Assembly (NCBI RefSeq): GCF_000308615.1
Contig: NZ_BAGB01000041.1
Coordinates: forward strand, 186,001-250,000
From: Nocardia jiangxiensis NBRC 101359
GTDB lineage: Bacteria > Actinomycetota > Actinomycetes > Mycobacteriales > Mycobacteriaceae
Direction of reading: 5' to 3'
DNA: 64,000 nucleotides
The stretch's first letter is position 1; every line of letters begins with the position of its first letter. A program made the position numbers and the translations under genes. Positions 26,801 through 35,419 of this stretch are shown piece after piece. The notes below the pieces were generated by a model. That model was not told the origin of the DNA, did no database searches, and saw only the letters and a program-made list of their open reading frames with translations.

Positions 26801-29800
26801 ATCACGCTGTTCCATGGTGTCGGCATAGTAGAAATCGACCATCCGGTGCAGCGGGTCGTCCCCGGGACGCAGTGCGCCGATCTGCAGACCGGTCAGGCGC
26901 ATCACCAGATTCTGGTCGGCGTCCAGCAGATCCACGTCGGCGCGCAGCCGCGCCTTCGGGTCGCGGCGGGCCACCACGGTGATCCGCTCGGGCAGCGGCG
27001 CGAGCGACCGCACCGCGTTCACCCCGACCGGGACCATCGTGCCCTCGTTGATCCGCTCGTCGGCGAACAGCAGCGCCGCGCTCTGCATGCCCGCGTCCAC
27101 CACCGCGGGATGAGCCAGATGCCCCGAGCCCTCGGCGATCGAGCCGTCCACGGTCGCCACCACGACGTCCTCGCCGACCCGCACGTCGACCACGCGCCGG
27201 AAGGCCGGGCCGTACTGCAGACCCGCGGCATCCAGGGCGGAGTAGAACATCTCCGGATCGATGTCGACCCCGACCTCGATGCCGGGCACGCGGGTGAAGG
27301 TCTGTTCGTGGCTGCCGGTCAGCAGGCGGCCGTGCGCGTGCACGGTCCACGCCTGTCCGGTCGCGCCGCGCGAGCGGATCAGGAACCGGCCGCTGGTCTC
27401 CTCCACGCTCAACGCCACCAGCGGAACGTCCGGTGCGCCCATGATCAGCGGTGCGACGAACCGGACCTGTTCCAGGCCAACGCGTTTGACGCCCAGCCTG
27501 CTGGCCGCGGCACTGAGCGCGGCGTCCAGGTAGGCCGCGCCGGGCATGATCTTCACCCCGTTGACGACGTGATCGGCCAGCCACGGCAGCAGTTCGCCGC
27601 CGACCTGCAACAACCAATCCGGGCGGCCCTCCAGATCCGGGTCGCCCAGCATCGCGTACCCGTCGCGGGTGCCCAGGCGCGCCTGTTCGAAAAGCGGTAG
27701 CGCCGAATGCAATCGGGTGCGCTGCCAGGGGTAGCGCGGCAACCGCAGATGGGGTGTGGCCGGTCGGTCCGACGGGAACAACGTGTCCACCGCGAGCACT
27801 CCGGCGGCGTACAGGCCGATCAGGGTGCGCCGGATACTCTCCGAATCCGGTTGGGTGCGATCGAGTGTCGGCACGGTGGTGCCGTTGACGTCCGCGCCCA
27901 GCAGCGTCTCGCGAATGTTGCCCGAGAGCACCGGATGCGGGCCGACCTCGAGGAACACCCGGCTGTCCGCGGCGATCAGCGCCGCGATCGCATCCCGGAA
28001 CAGCACCGGTCGGCGCACGTTGGCGCACCAGTACTCCGCATCCCAGTCACCCTCGGTGACCCGCGCGCCGGTAACGGTGGAGTACAGCGGCACGATCGGC
28101 GACCGTGGTTTCAGATCGGCCAGTTCGGTGCGCAACTCGTCCAGGATCGGATCCATCAGCTGGCTGTGGTACGGCACCTCCACCCGCAGGCGACGCGCGA
28201 AAACACCGTCCTCGGTGAGCTTCTCGGCGATCTCGTCGAGCCGATCCACATCGCCGGACAGAGTCAGCGAACTCGCGCTGTTGATCGCCGCGATGTCCAC
28301 TCGCGCGTCGTCGCCGACCAGTTCGCGAGCCTGCTCGGGGTTCAGCCCGACCGCGAGCATGCCGCCGGTTCCCGCGGTGGTCGCCTGCAACCGGGCGCGG
28401 TGATACGCCACCCGGACGGCCTCGGGCAGGGTCAGCATCCCGGTGAGGTACGCCGCGGACACCTCGCCGACGCTGTGGCCCACCACCGCGGCGGGCGTGA
28501 TGCCGTATTCCGCGAGCTCCCGCACCAGCGCCACCTGGATCAGGAAGTTCGCGGGCTGCGCCACCTCCGTCCGGGTGAGCCGCGACTCCTCTTCGGGCCG
28601 CTGCAACTCCTCGACGATCGACCAGCCGGACAACGCCCGGAACTCCTCGTCGATCCGCTGCGCTGTCTCGGCGAAAACTCCACCGGCGGCGAGCAGTTCG
28701 CGGCCCATCCGCCAATGCTGCGGGCCCATGCCGGAGAACACGAAGACCGGTTCGGCCACCCGCGACAGGATCGTGCGGGCCGCGTCGCGGCCCTCTCCCC
28801 CGGCGAACTGGCGCAGCTGGGAGATCAGCTCGGTGGTGTCGCCGTCGACCAGCACGCCGGTGCGATACGGGTGATGGGCCAGCCGGGTCCAGGCCGCCTC
28901 GGCCAGATGAGCCGGATCCGCGCCCGCGGCAAGCAGATCCGCGAATCGGCCCGCCTGCGCGCGGGCCGCGGCGGTGCCGCGCGCGGAGATGGGCAGAATG
29001 CCGAAGTGCTCGCGCTCGCGGGCCGTGCTCGCGACCGGCCCGCGGTATTCCTGCAGGATCGCGTGCGCGTTGGTGCCGCCGTAGCCGAATCCGTTGACCG
29101 CGATGGTCATCGGCGCACCGCCGGGTGCGAGCGGCTGCGGCTCGAGCTGGACGCTCAGGCCCAACTCCTCGAACGGGATGTCCGGATTGGGCTTGTCCAG
29201 CCAGCCCTGCGGCGGAATCGTGCGGTGCGCGATCGCCAGCGCCGCCTTGATCACACTCGCCACACCGGCCGCGGCCTCGGTATGCCCGATCGTCGATTTC
29301 ACCGATCCCACGCCGAGCGTGCCGGTGCGTCCGGCCGGTGCGCCGAAAACCCTTCCCAGCGCCCGTAATTCGACCGGATCGCCGACCAGGGTTCCGGTGC
29401 CGTGCGCCTCGACGTAAGTGATCTCGTCCGGCTTCAGGCCCGCACGCGTGCACACCTGACGCGCCAGGGACTCCTGGGATTCGGCGCTGGGCACGGTGAT
29501 CGCGGTGGTGCGCCCGTCCTGGTTCGCACCGGTGGCCTTGACCACCGAATAGATCCGGTCGCCGTCGCGGACCGCGTCCTCGAGCCGTTTGAGCACCACC
29601 ATGCCGGCGCCCTCGCCGCGGCCGTACCCGTCGGCGGAGGCATCGAAGGATTTGCAGCGGCCGTCGGTGGCCAGGAAGCCGCCCTTGCACATCAGCACGA
29701 ACGTCTCGGGCTGCAGCATGACGTTGACGCCACCGGCCAGCGCGACCTCGCAGTCGCCGTTGTCCAGCGCCTGGCAGGCCAGATGGAAGGCCACCAGGGA

Positions 29801-30331
29801 GGAGGAACACGCGGTGTCGACCGTCAGCGCGGGCCCGGTCAGGTTGAGCGCGTAGGCGATTCGGTTGGACAGCATCGTGTAGGAGGCGCTGGCCGGGGTG
29901 TGCATATCGGTGTGGAACAGCGCCGGGCCGACCACGCCGATGACCGACTGGTCCACCACGAATCCACCGACGTACACCCCGACCGGCGCACCGGTCGCGC
30001 GCCCGGCCACGCCCGCGTCGTCCAGGGCCTCCCAGGTCACCTCGAGCAGCAACCGCTGCTGCGGGTCGAGCACCGTAGCCTCACGCGGGGAGATGCCGAA
30101 GAAATCCGGATCGAATTCCCAGGGATCGATCGTCATGAACGCGCCGCGTTTGGTGTAGGCGCGACCCGGCGTGCGCGGTTCGGGATCGTAGTATCGTCGG
30201 TAATCCCAGCGGTCGGCCGGAATCTCCACCACTCCGTCCCGTTTGTCGACCACGAAATCCCAGAACGTGTCGGGCGAGTCGATGCCGCCCGCGAATCGAC
30301 AACCGATACCGACAATTGCAATATCAGACAC
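23879..30331 (-). CDS. Iterative type I polyketide synthase, KS-AT-DH-ER-KR-ACP (Mas/Pks2-like)
   Basis: One 2150-residue fully reducing module. KS about 1-425 (Cys175 in DTACSSS, EAHGTGT, GHTEAAAG). AT about 535-850 (Ser620 in GHSVGE; VPYHS at the specificity site, neither the standard HAFH nor YASH). DH about 895-1170 (His921 in LADHVVNGVKIMPG, Asp1079). ER about 1430-1740 (GLNYKD, GAAGGVGTAAIQ). KR about 1765-1950 (TGGFGGFGMAIG, CSSGGSMYG and YNYCAAN). ACP about 2020-2090 (Ser2059 in LGLDSL). There is no thioesterase, so release by PapA is expected. GTG 30331 is chosen because GGGAGGA lies seven bases upstream, giving the usual MSDIAIVGIGCRF opening. Such enzymes make long, fully reduced, often methyl-branched acids. 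Confidence 0.95.
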   Translation of the reverse strand: MSDIAIVGIGCRFAGGIDSPDTFWDFVVDKRDGVVEIPADRWDYRRYYDPEPRTPGRAYTKRGAFMTIDPWEFDPDFFGISPREATVLDPQQRLLLEVTWEALDDAGVAGRATGAPVGVYVGGFVVDQSVIGVVGPALFHTDMHTPASASYTMLSNRIAYALNLTGPALTVDTACSSSLVAFHLACQALDNGDCEVALAGGVNVMLQPETFVLMCKGGFLATDGRCKSFDASADGYGRGEGAGMVVLKRLEDAVRDGDRIYSVVKATGANQDGRTTAITVPSAESQESLARQVCTRAGLKPDEITYVEAHGTGTLVGDPVELRALGRVFGAPAGRTGTLGVGSVKSTIGHTEAAAGVASVIKAALAIAHRTIPPQGWLDKPNPDIPFEELGLSVQLEPQPLAPGGAPMTIAVNGFGYGGTNAHAILQEYRGPVASTAREREHFGILPISARGTAAARAQAGRFADLLAAGADPAHLAEAAWTRLAHHPYRTGVLVDGDTTELISQLRQFAGGEGRDAARTILSRVAEPVFVFSGMGPQHWRMGRELLAAGGVFAETAQRIDEEFRALSGWSIVEELQRPEEESRLTRTEVAQPANFLIQVALVRELAEYGITPAAVVGHSVGEVSAAYLTGMLTLPEAVRVAYHRARLQATTAGTGGMLAVGLNPEQARELVGDDARVDIAAINSASSLTLSGDVDRLDEIAEKLTEDGVFARRLRVEVPYHSQLMDPILDELRTELADLKPRSPIVPLYSTVTGARVTEGDWDAEYWCANVRRPVLFRDAIAALIAADSRVFLEVGPHPVLSGNIRETLLGADVNGTTVPTLDRTQPDSESIRRTLIGLYAAGVLAVDTLFPSDRPATPHLRLPRYPWQRTRLHSALPLFEQARLGTRDGYAMLGDPDLEGRPDWLLQVGGELLPWLADHVVNGVKIMPGAAYLDAALSAAASRLGVKRVGLEQVRFVAPLIMGAPDVPLVALSVEETSGRFLIRSRGATGQAWTVHAHGRLLTGSHEQTFTRVPGIEVGVDIDPEMFYSALDAAGLQYGPAFRRVVDVRVGEDVVVATVDGSIAEGSGHLAHPAVVDAGMQSAALLFADERINEGTMVPVGVNAVRSLAPLPERITVVARRDPKARLRADVDLLDADQNLVMRLTGLQIGALRPGDDPLHRMVDFYYADTMEQRDPIDPAALADAGSATTLIIALGKSARATELAEAIPGSRLYQVDSPGSELEPELTELLQAGRDEGTRRLHVVLVAGPDQQDDLAQLWTLKRIAVAVHEFANPESADGTPQSVFGDGACHVTLVTERAFALPHTPATPDSAQAALAGARRVLLNEQTALRWRLIDTEPGGPIADLVAELAVPGAFSLDNTDEVLLREGVRWAPVVTKPLPERLEQLDTDRALTDPEANFTLELPRTRVLSALAWRECPRPAPGPDQAEVRMQVIGLNYKDPLKVIGLLGERELAPTYFGTVPGMEGVGEITRLGEGVTDLAVGDLVAIAAKGMMRRFALADRSLTIPLPADTDPGYCTSTIAFGTAEYALHDLARLEPGETVLIHGAAGGVGTAAIQVAKARGARIIGTASTDERRAHILTLGADYAVNSRSLNFVDDVLAITGGAGADVVLSSAPGEILRQNFNAVAEFGRIVEVGKADIYTGGLLEMSNFDKNVAYFSMDLDRLVAVRPERLTALLQRVYQRVLEGVYQPLEYTMFDTRDVAKAFEETIRSTRTTRIALRIDDPEPPVRSYLPELDIDSDATYLVTGGFGGFGMAIGRWLVMRGARRLVLAGRRGASTEDARAQLEAWRTIGVEVLEERLDVTDGEAVAAMVTRAHTAEHPLCGVFHAAGAVADNRIALMEHDQLDRVYRPKVHGARVLHQAIADADITLDMFVLCSSGGSMYGIYGQYNYCAANVAVESLAEQWSRAGERALCVGWGHLSGATGGMAADETAVKYLDLVGFGAIDMADATAYLEQTLRLGATRAAIIPTDWAKLTGTFPQLARTGRTTALAQASAEDTSELAQLRDELAEMEEVKRGPFIARKMAEELAVVMGVPVESIDMTVPVPELGLDSLMAVELGARVTKTLGIDLMSLQMGRSFSLEQAGPKVAELILASATSTSETEAPQPVPVGAAAEQVAVANGAANGAAAVDSPLVLANSEAGA

Positions 30332-30751
30332 GCAGTTTTCCTCCCGAGCTCGGGATATGTCATCGCCGTCCAATTCGGCGATCCGTGTAATTCAGCACCC
30401 CGCACAGTTGACAGGCCCGGCTCAGTGTATCGACGCATAACGAGACGAACAGTCCCGTGCGCACATTTTGTGCCGTCCTCGGACGCGCCCTGCCCGCGAC
30501 TGTGACATCGCCCAGGACTCGCTGGTGACCGGCATGGCGATCCAACCAAAGGCGTATCGCGCGACTGGAGCGGGCCACAATACGAGACTCGGTATCGTTC
30601 ACAATATCGACCGCGTGTCATTGTGTCGTCTCAGAATACCCGACCTATCGCCGATGAATTCACACGTGCGTGGATAGGATCCCATCGGCGTTCGGCGTGC
30701 ATACCGGTCGCCAAGCATATTCCGATATTCGACGCGGCAGGGAGGCGGCCA
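30332..30751. promoter_or_regulatory. 420-base divergent promoter region between pks and mmpL
   Basis: No gene is seen here. The region is richer in A+T than the flanks. CACAAT occurs at 30576-30581 and 30600-30605 (24-base spacing), and its inverted copy ATTGTG at 30620-30625, so the last two form an inverted repeat with a 14-base spacer. A TTGACA near 30409 has no convincing -10 partner. These repeats are candidate sites for a regulator of both sides. Confidence 0.45.
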
Positions 30752-32962
30752 TTGTTCGCCGATTTCACACACTGGGCGGACATGATCGTTCGGCGGCGGT
30801 TCACGGTGATCGTGGTACTGCTGGCCGGACTGATGGCACTGGGCGTCTACGGAATGGATCTGCACGATCGGCTCAGCGCCGACGGCTGGGACGATCCCGG
30901 TTCGCAGTCGATCCGCGAGGCTCGCATCAAGAATGAGACGTTCGGGCGCAACCACGTTGCCGATGTGCTCGTGCTCTACCACGCGCCGCCCGGACGCACG
31001 ATCGACGATCCGGCGTTCTCACGAATCGTGGTGAACAGCCTGAACACTCTGCCGCAACGCTTTCCGGAGCAGATCGCCAAGGTCAACGGAACCTACTGGC
31101 GCACCGCGACCGGGCTGTCGCTGCCGGATGTCTTCGGCTCCGCAGATCGCCGGAATGCCTTCGCCTCCATCGCGATCCGTGGCAGCGACAACACCGAGGT
31201 GATGCGCAATTATCGGCGCGTCGCGGGGGCGTTCACCATTCCGGGCATCGATATGGAGATCGCGGGCGGGCAACCGGTCGCCGGAGCGCTGAACGACACC
31301 ATGGCGCACGATCAGATGCGGATGGAACTGTTCGCCATCCCCGCGGTCGCGGTGCTGCTGGTCTTCGTCTTCGGCGGCATCGTCGCAGCCGCCCTGCCGC
31401 TGATCGCGGGCGGGCTCACGGTGCTCGGGGCATGGGGGGTGATCCGGGCGATCACCACCGTCACGGACGTGAATTCCTTCGTCTCCCCGGTGGTTTCGAT
31501 GATCGGGCTGGGGTTGGCGATCGATTACGGACTGTTCGTCGTGAGCCGGTTCCGCGAGGAACTCGCCGACGGCCACGAGGTTGCGGCGGCGGTCAGGCGC
31601 ACGGTGGCCAGCGCCGGGCGCACGGTGGTGTCCTCGGCGATGATCGTGGTGGCCGCGTCGGCGGCGATTCTGCTGTTCCCGCAAGGGTTCCTGCGCTCGT
31701 TCGCCTACGGCGCGATGATCACCGTCGCACTGGCCGCGCTCACCGCGGTCACCCTGCTGCCCGCGATGCTCGCGGTATTGGGACGCCGCATCGATCGGTT
31801 CGGGTTCCGCCGGTTCCAGCGCACCCGCGGCACCGCAGAGGATCCGGACAACCGCTGGGGACGACTGGCCGGCTGGGTGATGAAACGGCCGCTGGCGGTG
31901 GGGATTCCGATCGTCGCCATCCTGGTGCTGCTGATCGCCCCGGTACGCGACATCGCGTTCGGCGGCATCACCGAACGATTCCTGCCGCCGGACAACCAGA
32001 CCCGCCTGGCCCAGCAGCATTTCGACCGGATATTCCCGCTGCGGCAGACCGGGCCGATCTCGCTGATCCTGATCACCAACGACACCTCGGCCGTCCCGGG
32101 CGTACTCGAAACCGCCAATCGTGCACCGGGTCTGGCCGCGTCGTTCCCGAATCCGGTGCAGGGCCCGTCGAATCCGAGCGTCTTCACCACCGACACCGTC
32201 CTGGTGGATTGGCACAACCCGGACCCGGCCATCGACTACCTGCGCTCGATGCCGTTGCCCAGGGGCACAACGATTCTGGTGGGCGGCACACCCGCCGAAC
32301 AACGCGACAGCGTCGACGCGCTACTGCATCGACTCCCCTGGATGATCGCCCTGGTCTTCCTCCTGACGACCGCGCTGATGTTCGCCGCCTTCGGCTCGAT
32401 CGTGCTGCCGTTGCAGGCCGGGGCGCTCAATCTGCTCGGCCTCGGATCCACCCTCGGCATCCTGACCTGGATCTTCGCCGACGGACACGGCTCGCGCGCA
32501 ATGAATTTCACGCCGCAGCCGATCATGGCGCTGGTCCTGGTGCTGATCGTCTCGGTGATCTACGGGCTGTCCACCGATTACGAGATATTCCTGCTCGCCC
32601 GCATCGTCGAGGCGCGCCGGGCGGGTGCGTCCACCACCGACGCGGTCCGCTCGGGCATCGCGCACACCGGCCGGATCATCACCGCCGCGGCGCTGATCCT
32701 GCTGGTGGTCACCGGCGCGTTCGCACTCTCGGACCTGGTCATGATGCAGTACATCGCGTACGGCATGGTGGCGGCACTGTTCATCGACGCGACCATCCTG
32801 CGCATGTTGCTGGTCCCGGCGACGATGCGGCTGTTCGGCGAGATCTCCTGGTGGTCCCCGCGTCTGCGGGCCCGCCAGCACCGCCGATCCGCCGCCGAAC
32901 CCGCACCGGCCGAACCGGACACCGAGACCGCCCCCGAGGTCGTGCACTCCGCCGCGCCCTGA
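30752..32962 (+). CDS. MmpL family RND lipid exporter
   Basis: The 736-residue membrane protein has TM1 at about 13-33, a periplasmic domain, TM2-6, a second periplasmic domain, then TM7-12. Two proton-relay Asp-Tyr pairs are in place: D258-Y259 in LAIDYGL and D609-Y610 in LSTDYEIF. MmpL proteins move lipids such as trehalose esters across the inner membrane. TTG 30752 is preferred over GTG 30623, since GGGAGG lies six bases before it and MFADFTHWAD is the normal MmpL opening. It is shorter than mycobacterial MmpL8/10 (over 1000 residues) and lacks a long C-terminal tail. It is divergent from pks-papA and is the probable exporter of their product. Confidence 0.9.
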   Translation: MFADFTHWADMIVRRRFTVIVVLLAGLMALGVYGMDLHDRLSADGWDDPGSQSIREARIKNETFGRNHVADVLVLYHAPPGRTIDDPAFSRIVVNSLNTLPQRFPEQIAKVNGTYWRTATGLSLPDVFGSADRRNAFASIAIRGSDNTEVMRNYRRVAGAFTIPGIDMEIAGGQPVAGALNDTMAHDQMRMELFAIPAVAVLLVFVFGGIVAAALPLIAGGLTVLGAWGVIRAITTVTDVNSFVSPVVSMIGLGLAIDYGLFVVSRFREELADGHEVAAAVRRTVASAGRTVVSSAMIVVAASAAILLFPQGFLRSFAYGAMITVALAALTAVTLLPAMLAVLGRRIDRFGFRRFQRTRGTAEDPDNRWGRLAGWVMKRPLAVGIPIVAILVLLIAPVRDIAFGGITERFLPPDNQTRLAQQHFDRIFPLRQTGPISLILITNDTSAVPGVLETANRAPGLAASFPNPVQGPSNPSVFTTDTVLVDWHNPDPAIDYLRSMPLPRGTTILVGGTPAEQRDSVDALLHRLPWMIALVFLLTTALMFAAFGSIVLPLQAGALNLLGLGSTLGILTWIFADGHGSRAMNFTPQPIMALVLVLIVSVIYGLSTDYEIFLLARIVEARRAGASTTDAVRSGIAHTGRIITAAALILLVVTGAFALSDLVMMQYIAYGMVAALFIDATILRMLLVPATMRLFGEISWWSPRLRARQHRRSAAEPAPAEPDTETAPEVVHSAAP

Positions 32963-33043
32963 TCGGTCGCGACCCGCCCCCGGAGATCACCAGCAGGGCG
33001 CGCGATGCCCGTACTCTGCTGGGACGATCACCGGGAGGATGGG

Positions 33044-33640
33044 ATGTCCGAGGAGAGCGCACCGGCCGGACGCCGGCGCGATTCGGCCGCGACGCGCGCG
33101 GCACTGCTGAGCGCCGCGCAGGAGTTGTTCGCCGAGCGCGGATTCGAGCGTGCCACGGTGCGCGATATCGCCGCGCGCGCCGGGGTGAACCAGGCGCTGC
33201 TGTTCCGCTACTTCGGCACCAAGGAGGAACTGTTCCGCGCCTCGATCACCGATCGCGGCCGCCGGGTGCTCGCCGAAGGACCCGACGACGCGCTGCTGGG
33301 CCGCATGCTCGAGCGCATGCTGCAACCGGACGACACTGCCACACAAGGGTATTGGCTGGAAGCCGCGCTGCGTTCGAGCGGGCACGACGAGGGTACCGCG
33401 GCGATCCGTGCGCAGCTGGGCCAGGAGTACGTGCGCGCGTTGTCCACTCTCACCGACGAACCCGATGCGGACCTGCGCGCGGATCTGCTGCTGGCATGGT
33501 TGCTGGGCATCGGGTTGATGCGGTCGGTGCACCAGCGTGATCCGCTGGCCGGGGCCGATCCGGACGCGGTTGCCGGTCATGTGCTGCGGGCCGCGCGGGT
33601 GCTGCTCGAGCGCATGGATGTGAATTTCCCACCGCGCTAA
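33044..33640 (+). CDS. TetR family regulator upstream of P450
   Basis: The 198-residue protein has a TetR HTH at about 15-60 (AALLSAAQELFAERGFERA, VRDIAARAGVNQALLFRYF). The C-terminal part resembles the TetR_C_17-like domain of actinobacterial repressors. ATG 33044 has GGAGG five bases upstream; the in-frame start at 33005 lacks a site. It lies 106 bases before the P450 gene on the same strand, and the P450 promoter contains a perfect palindrome (33688-33705), the expected target of this protein. Confidence 0.88.
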   Translation: MSEESAPAGRRRDSAATRAALLSAAQELFAERGFERATVRDIAARAGVNQALLFRYFGTKEELFRASITDRGRRVLAEGPDDALLGRMLERMLQPDDTATQGYWLEAALRSSGHDEGTAAIRAQLGQEYVRALSTLTDEPDADLRADLLLAWLLGIGLMRSVHQRDPLAGADPDAVAGHVLRAARVLLERMDVNFPPR

Positions 33641-33653
33641 CGACATTCATCCG

Positions 33654-33705
33654 TTGACGTGCTCCGGGGACCACCCTACGATGCTTTTGTAAGCAACCGC
33701 TTACA
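33654..33705 (+). promoter_or_regulatory. P450 promoter with TGTAAGC-N4-GCTTACA operator
   Basis: TTGACG (33654-33659), 17 bases, TACGAT (33677-33682) form a near-consensus promoter. Immediately after it, TGTAAGC (33688-33694), AACC, GCTTACA (33699-33705) is a perfect 7-bp inverted repeat over the expected transcription start, a typical TetR blocking site. Confidence 0.78.
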
Positions 33706-33746
33706 TCGCTTGCACGCCGTGAGCGGCGTGGGGGAAGGGAGTTCAC

Positions 33747-34955
33747 ATGAGCGTCGACTCGCCGGTTCGCGACTACCCCTTCGGTGATCCGGTCCGACTC
33801 GAGATCCATCCACTCTTCGAGCAGTTGCGCCGTGACGAGCCGATCAGCCGTGTCCACCTGCCGTACGGCGGCGACGGCTGGCTGGTCACCCGATACGAGG
33901 ACGTCAAATTCGTGCTGGCCGACCCGCGGTTCAGCCGCGCGGTGACCGTGGACCGCGAGGACGTCCCGCGCGCGGTTCCCCAACCGACCCGCGGCAATTC
34001 GCTGTTGAGCATGGACCCGCCCCAGCACAGCCGCCTGCGCAAACTCGTCGCCAAGGCGTTCACCAGCCGCCGGGTGGATCTGCTGCGCCCGCGCGCCCAG
34101 CAGATCGTCGATCAGCGCCTGGACGAGATCGAACGGCTCGGTGCACCCGCGGATCTGGTGGCGAATCTCGCTCTGCCGCTTCCGGTTACGGTCATCTGCG
34201 AGATGCTCGGCGTGCCGCCGGAAGATCAGCACCGGTTCCGCGACTTCTCCGACGCCATCCTGTCCACCACCGCCTACACCGCCGACCAGATCACCGCGGC
34301 CCGCGCCGAACTCGAGGGATACCTGGCCGAGGTGGTCGCCGCGCGCCGCGCCGCACCGGACACCGGCGACGATCTGCTGGGCGCGCTGGTCGCCGCCCGC
34401 GACAACGACGACCGGCTCACCGAGGCGGAGCTGGTCCAACTCGGCATCACCCTGCTGATCGCCGGTCACGAGACCACCGCCAACCAGATCGCCAACTTCG
34501 CCTATCTGCTGCTGTCCACGCCCGGCCAGTGGGACGCGCTGCGCGCGGATCCGGATCTGGTGCCCGACGCGGTCGAGGAACTGCTGCGTTATGTGCAGCT
34601 CGGTTCCGGCGGCGCGTTCGCCCGGGTGGCCACCGAGGACGTCGAGGTGGGCGGCACCACCGTGCGTGCCGGTGAGGCAGTCTTCGTCAACACCCAGTCC
34701 GCCAATCGCGACGAGTCGGTCTTCCACGACCCGGCCGAACTCGATCTGACCCGTCAGCACAATCCGCACATCGCCTTCGGCCACGGCGTGCACCACTGCC
34801 TCGGCGCCCAGCTGGCGCGGGTCGAATTGCAGGTCGCGCTCGGCTCGCTGCTGAACCGGTTCCCGCGGCTGCGGCTGGCCGTCCCGGCCGAGGAAGTCCC
34901 GTGGAAGACCGGTCTGCTGGTGCGCGGACCCGTCGCACTGCCGGTGATCTGGTAG
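33747..34955 (+). CDS. Cytochrome P450 (actinobacterial soluble type)
   Basis: The 402-residue protein has the I-helix oxygen motif AGHETTAN, the K-helix E-x-x-R in EELLRYV and the heme loop FGHGVHHCLGAQLAR with Cys351 as iron ligand. Size and sequence resemble the CYP105/107 families that hydroxylate polyketides, terpenoids or xenobiotics. ATG 33747 follows GGGAAGGGAG. A small ferredoxin gene begins 10 bases after the stop and would supply electrons. The substrate is unknown. Confidence 0.95.
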   Translation: MSVDSPVRDYPFGDPVRLEIHPLFEQLRRDEPISRVHLPYGGDGWLVTRYEDVKFVLADPRFSRAVTVDREDVPRAVPQPTRGNSLLSMDPPQHSRLRKLVAKAFTSRRVDLLRPRAQQIVDQRLDEIERLGAPADLVANLALPLPVTVICEMLGVPPEDQHRFRDFSDAILSTTAYTADQITAARAELEGYLAEVVAARRAAPDTGDDLLGALVAARDNDDRLTEAELVQLGITLLIAGHETTANQIANFAYLLLSTPGQWDALRADPDLVPDAVEELLRYVQLGSGGAFARVATEDVEVGGTTVRAGEAVFVNTQSANRDESVFHDPAELDLTRQHNPHIAFGHGVHHCLGAQLARVELQVALGSLLNRFPRLRLAVPAEEVPWKTGLLVRGPVALPVIW

Positions 34956-34965
34956 GAGCGCGCCG

Positions 34966-35193
34966 ATGAGTGAGCAGTGGCGGATCTCCGTCGAACGCGA
35001 GACCTGCATCGGGTCGGGCATGTGCACCGGTACGGCCGCGGCGCATTTCACCCTCGTGGACGGATATTCCAGTCCGGTGGCCGAATTGACCGATCCGGAC
35101 GAGAGCATCATCGACGCCGCGGAATCCTGTCCGGTCGAGGCGATTCTGGTGCGCGCGGCCGATTCCGGGGAGATCCTCGCACCCGAACAGTGA
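34966..35193 (+). CDS. [3Fe-4S]-type ferredoxin
   Basis: The 75-residue ferredoxin has CIGSGMC near the N-terminus and SCPVEAI near the middle. A Gly or similar residue stands where a [4Fe-4S] cluster would need a fourth Cys, so a [3Fe-4S] cluster is expected. It is the direct electron donor for the P450 just upstream, 10 bases away, in an operon. No ferredoxin reductase follows. Confidence 0.93.
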   Translation: MSEQWRISVERETCIGSGMCTGTAAAHFTLVDGYSSPVAELTDPDESIIDAAESCPVEAILVRAADSGEILAPEQ

Positions 35194-35200
35194 GCCGCCG

Positions 35201-35234
35201 CCGGGTCGCCCGCCCGAGCGCTCGGGTGACCCGG
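35201..35234 (+). terminator. Hairpin after the P450-ferredoxin operon
   Basis: Arms 35201-35212 and 35223-35234 match 11 of 12 (CCGGGTCGCCCG against CGGGTGACCCGG) around a 10-base loop. The hairpin begins seven bases past the ferredoxin stop. Confidence 0.6.
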
Positions 35235-35419
35235 CGCACACCGGCGAAGTCTCGCCCCGCTGTGCGAATCCTGTGAGGGAGCGTGCTTTTCGCGATCGTG
35301 CGGCAAGATCGAATCATGGAGGAATGTCGTAACGATCGTGCCCCGTACCCGCCGACCGGGGACGTGCGGGCGCAGGGGCGCGGAGGTGGACGTGGAATAC
35401 TGGCCCGGGCGGGGGCACG

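Noticed and set aside
23858..27700. A 1280-residue open frame on the plus strand
   Set aside because: It is antisense to the PKS, which has every catalytic motif in order; high G+C leaves the opposite strand open.
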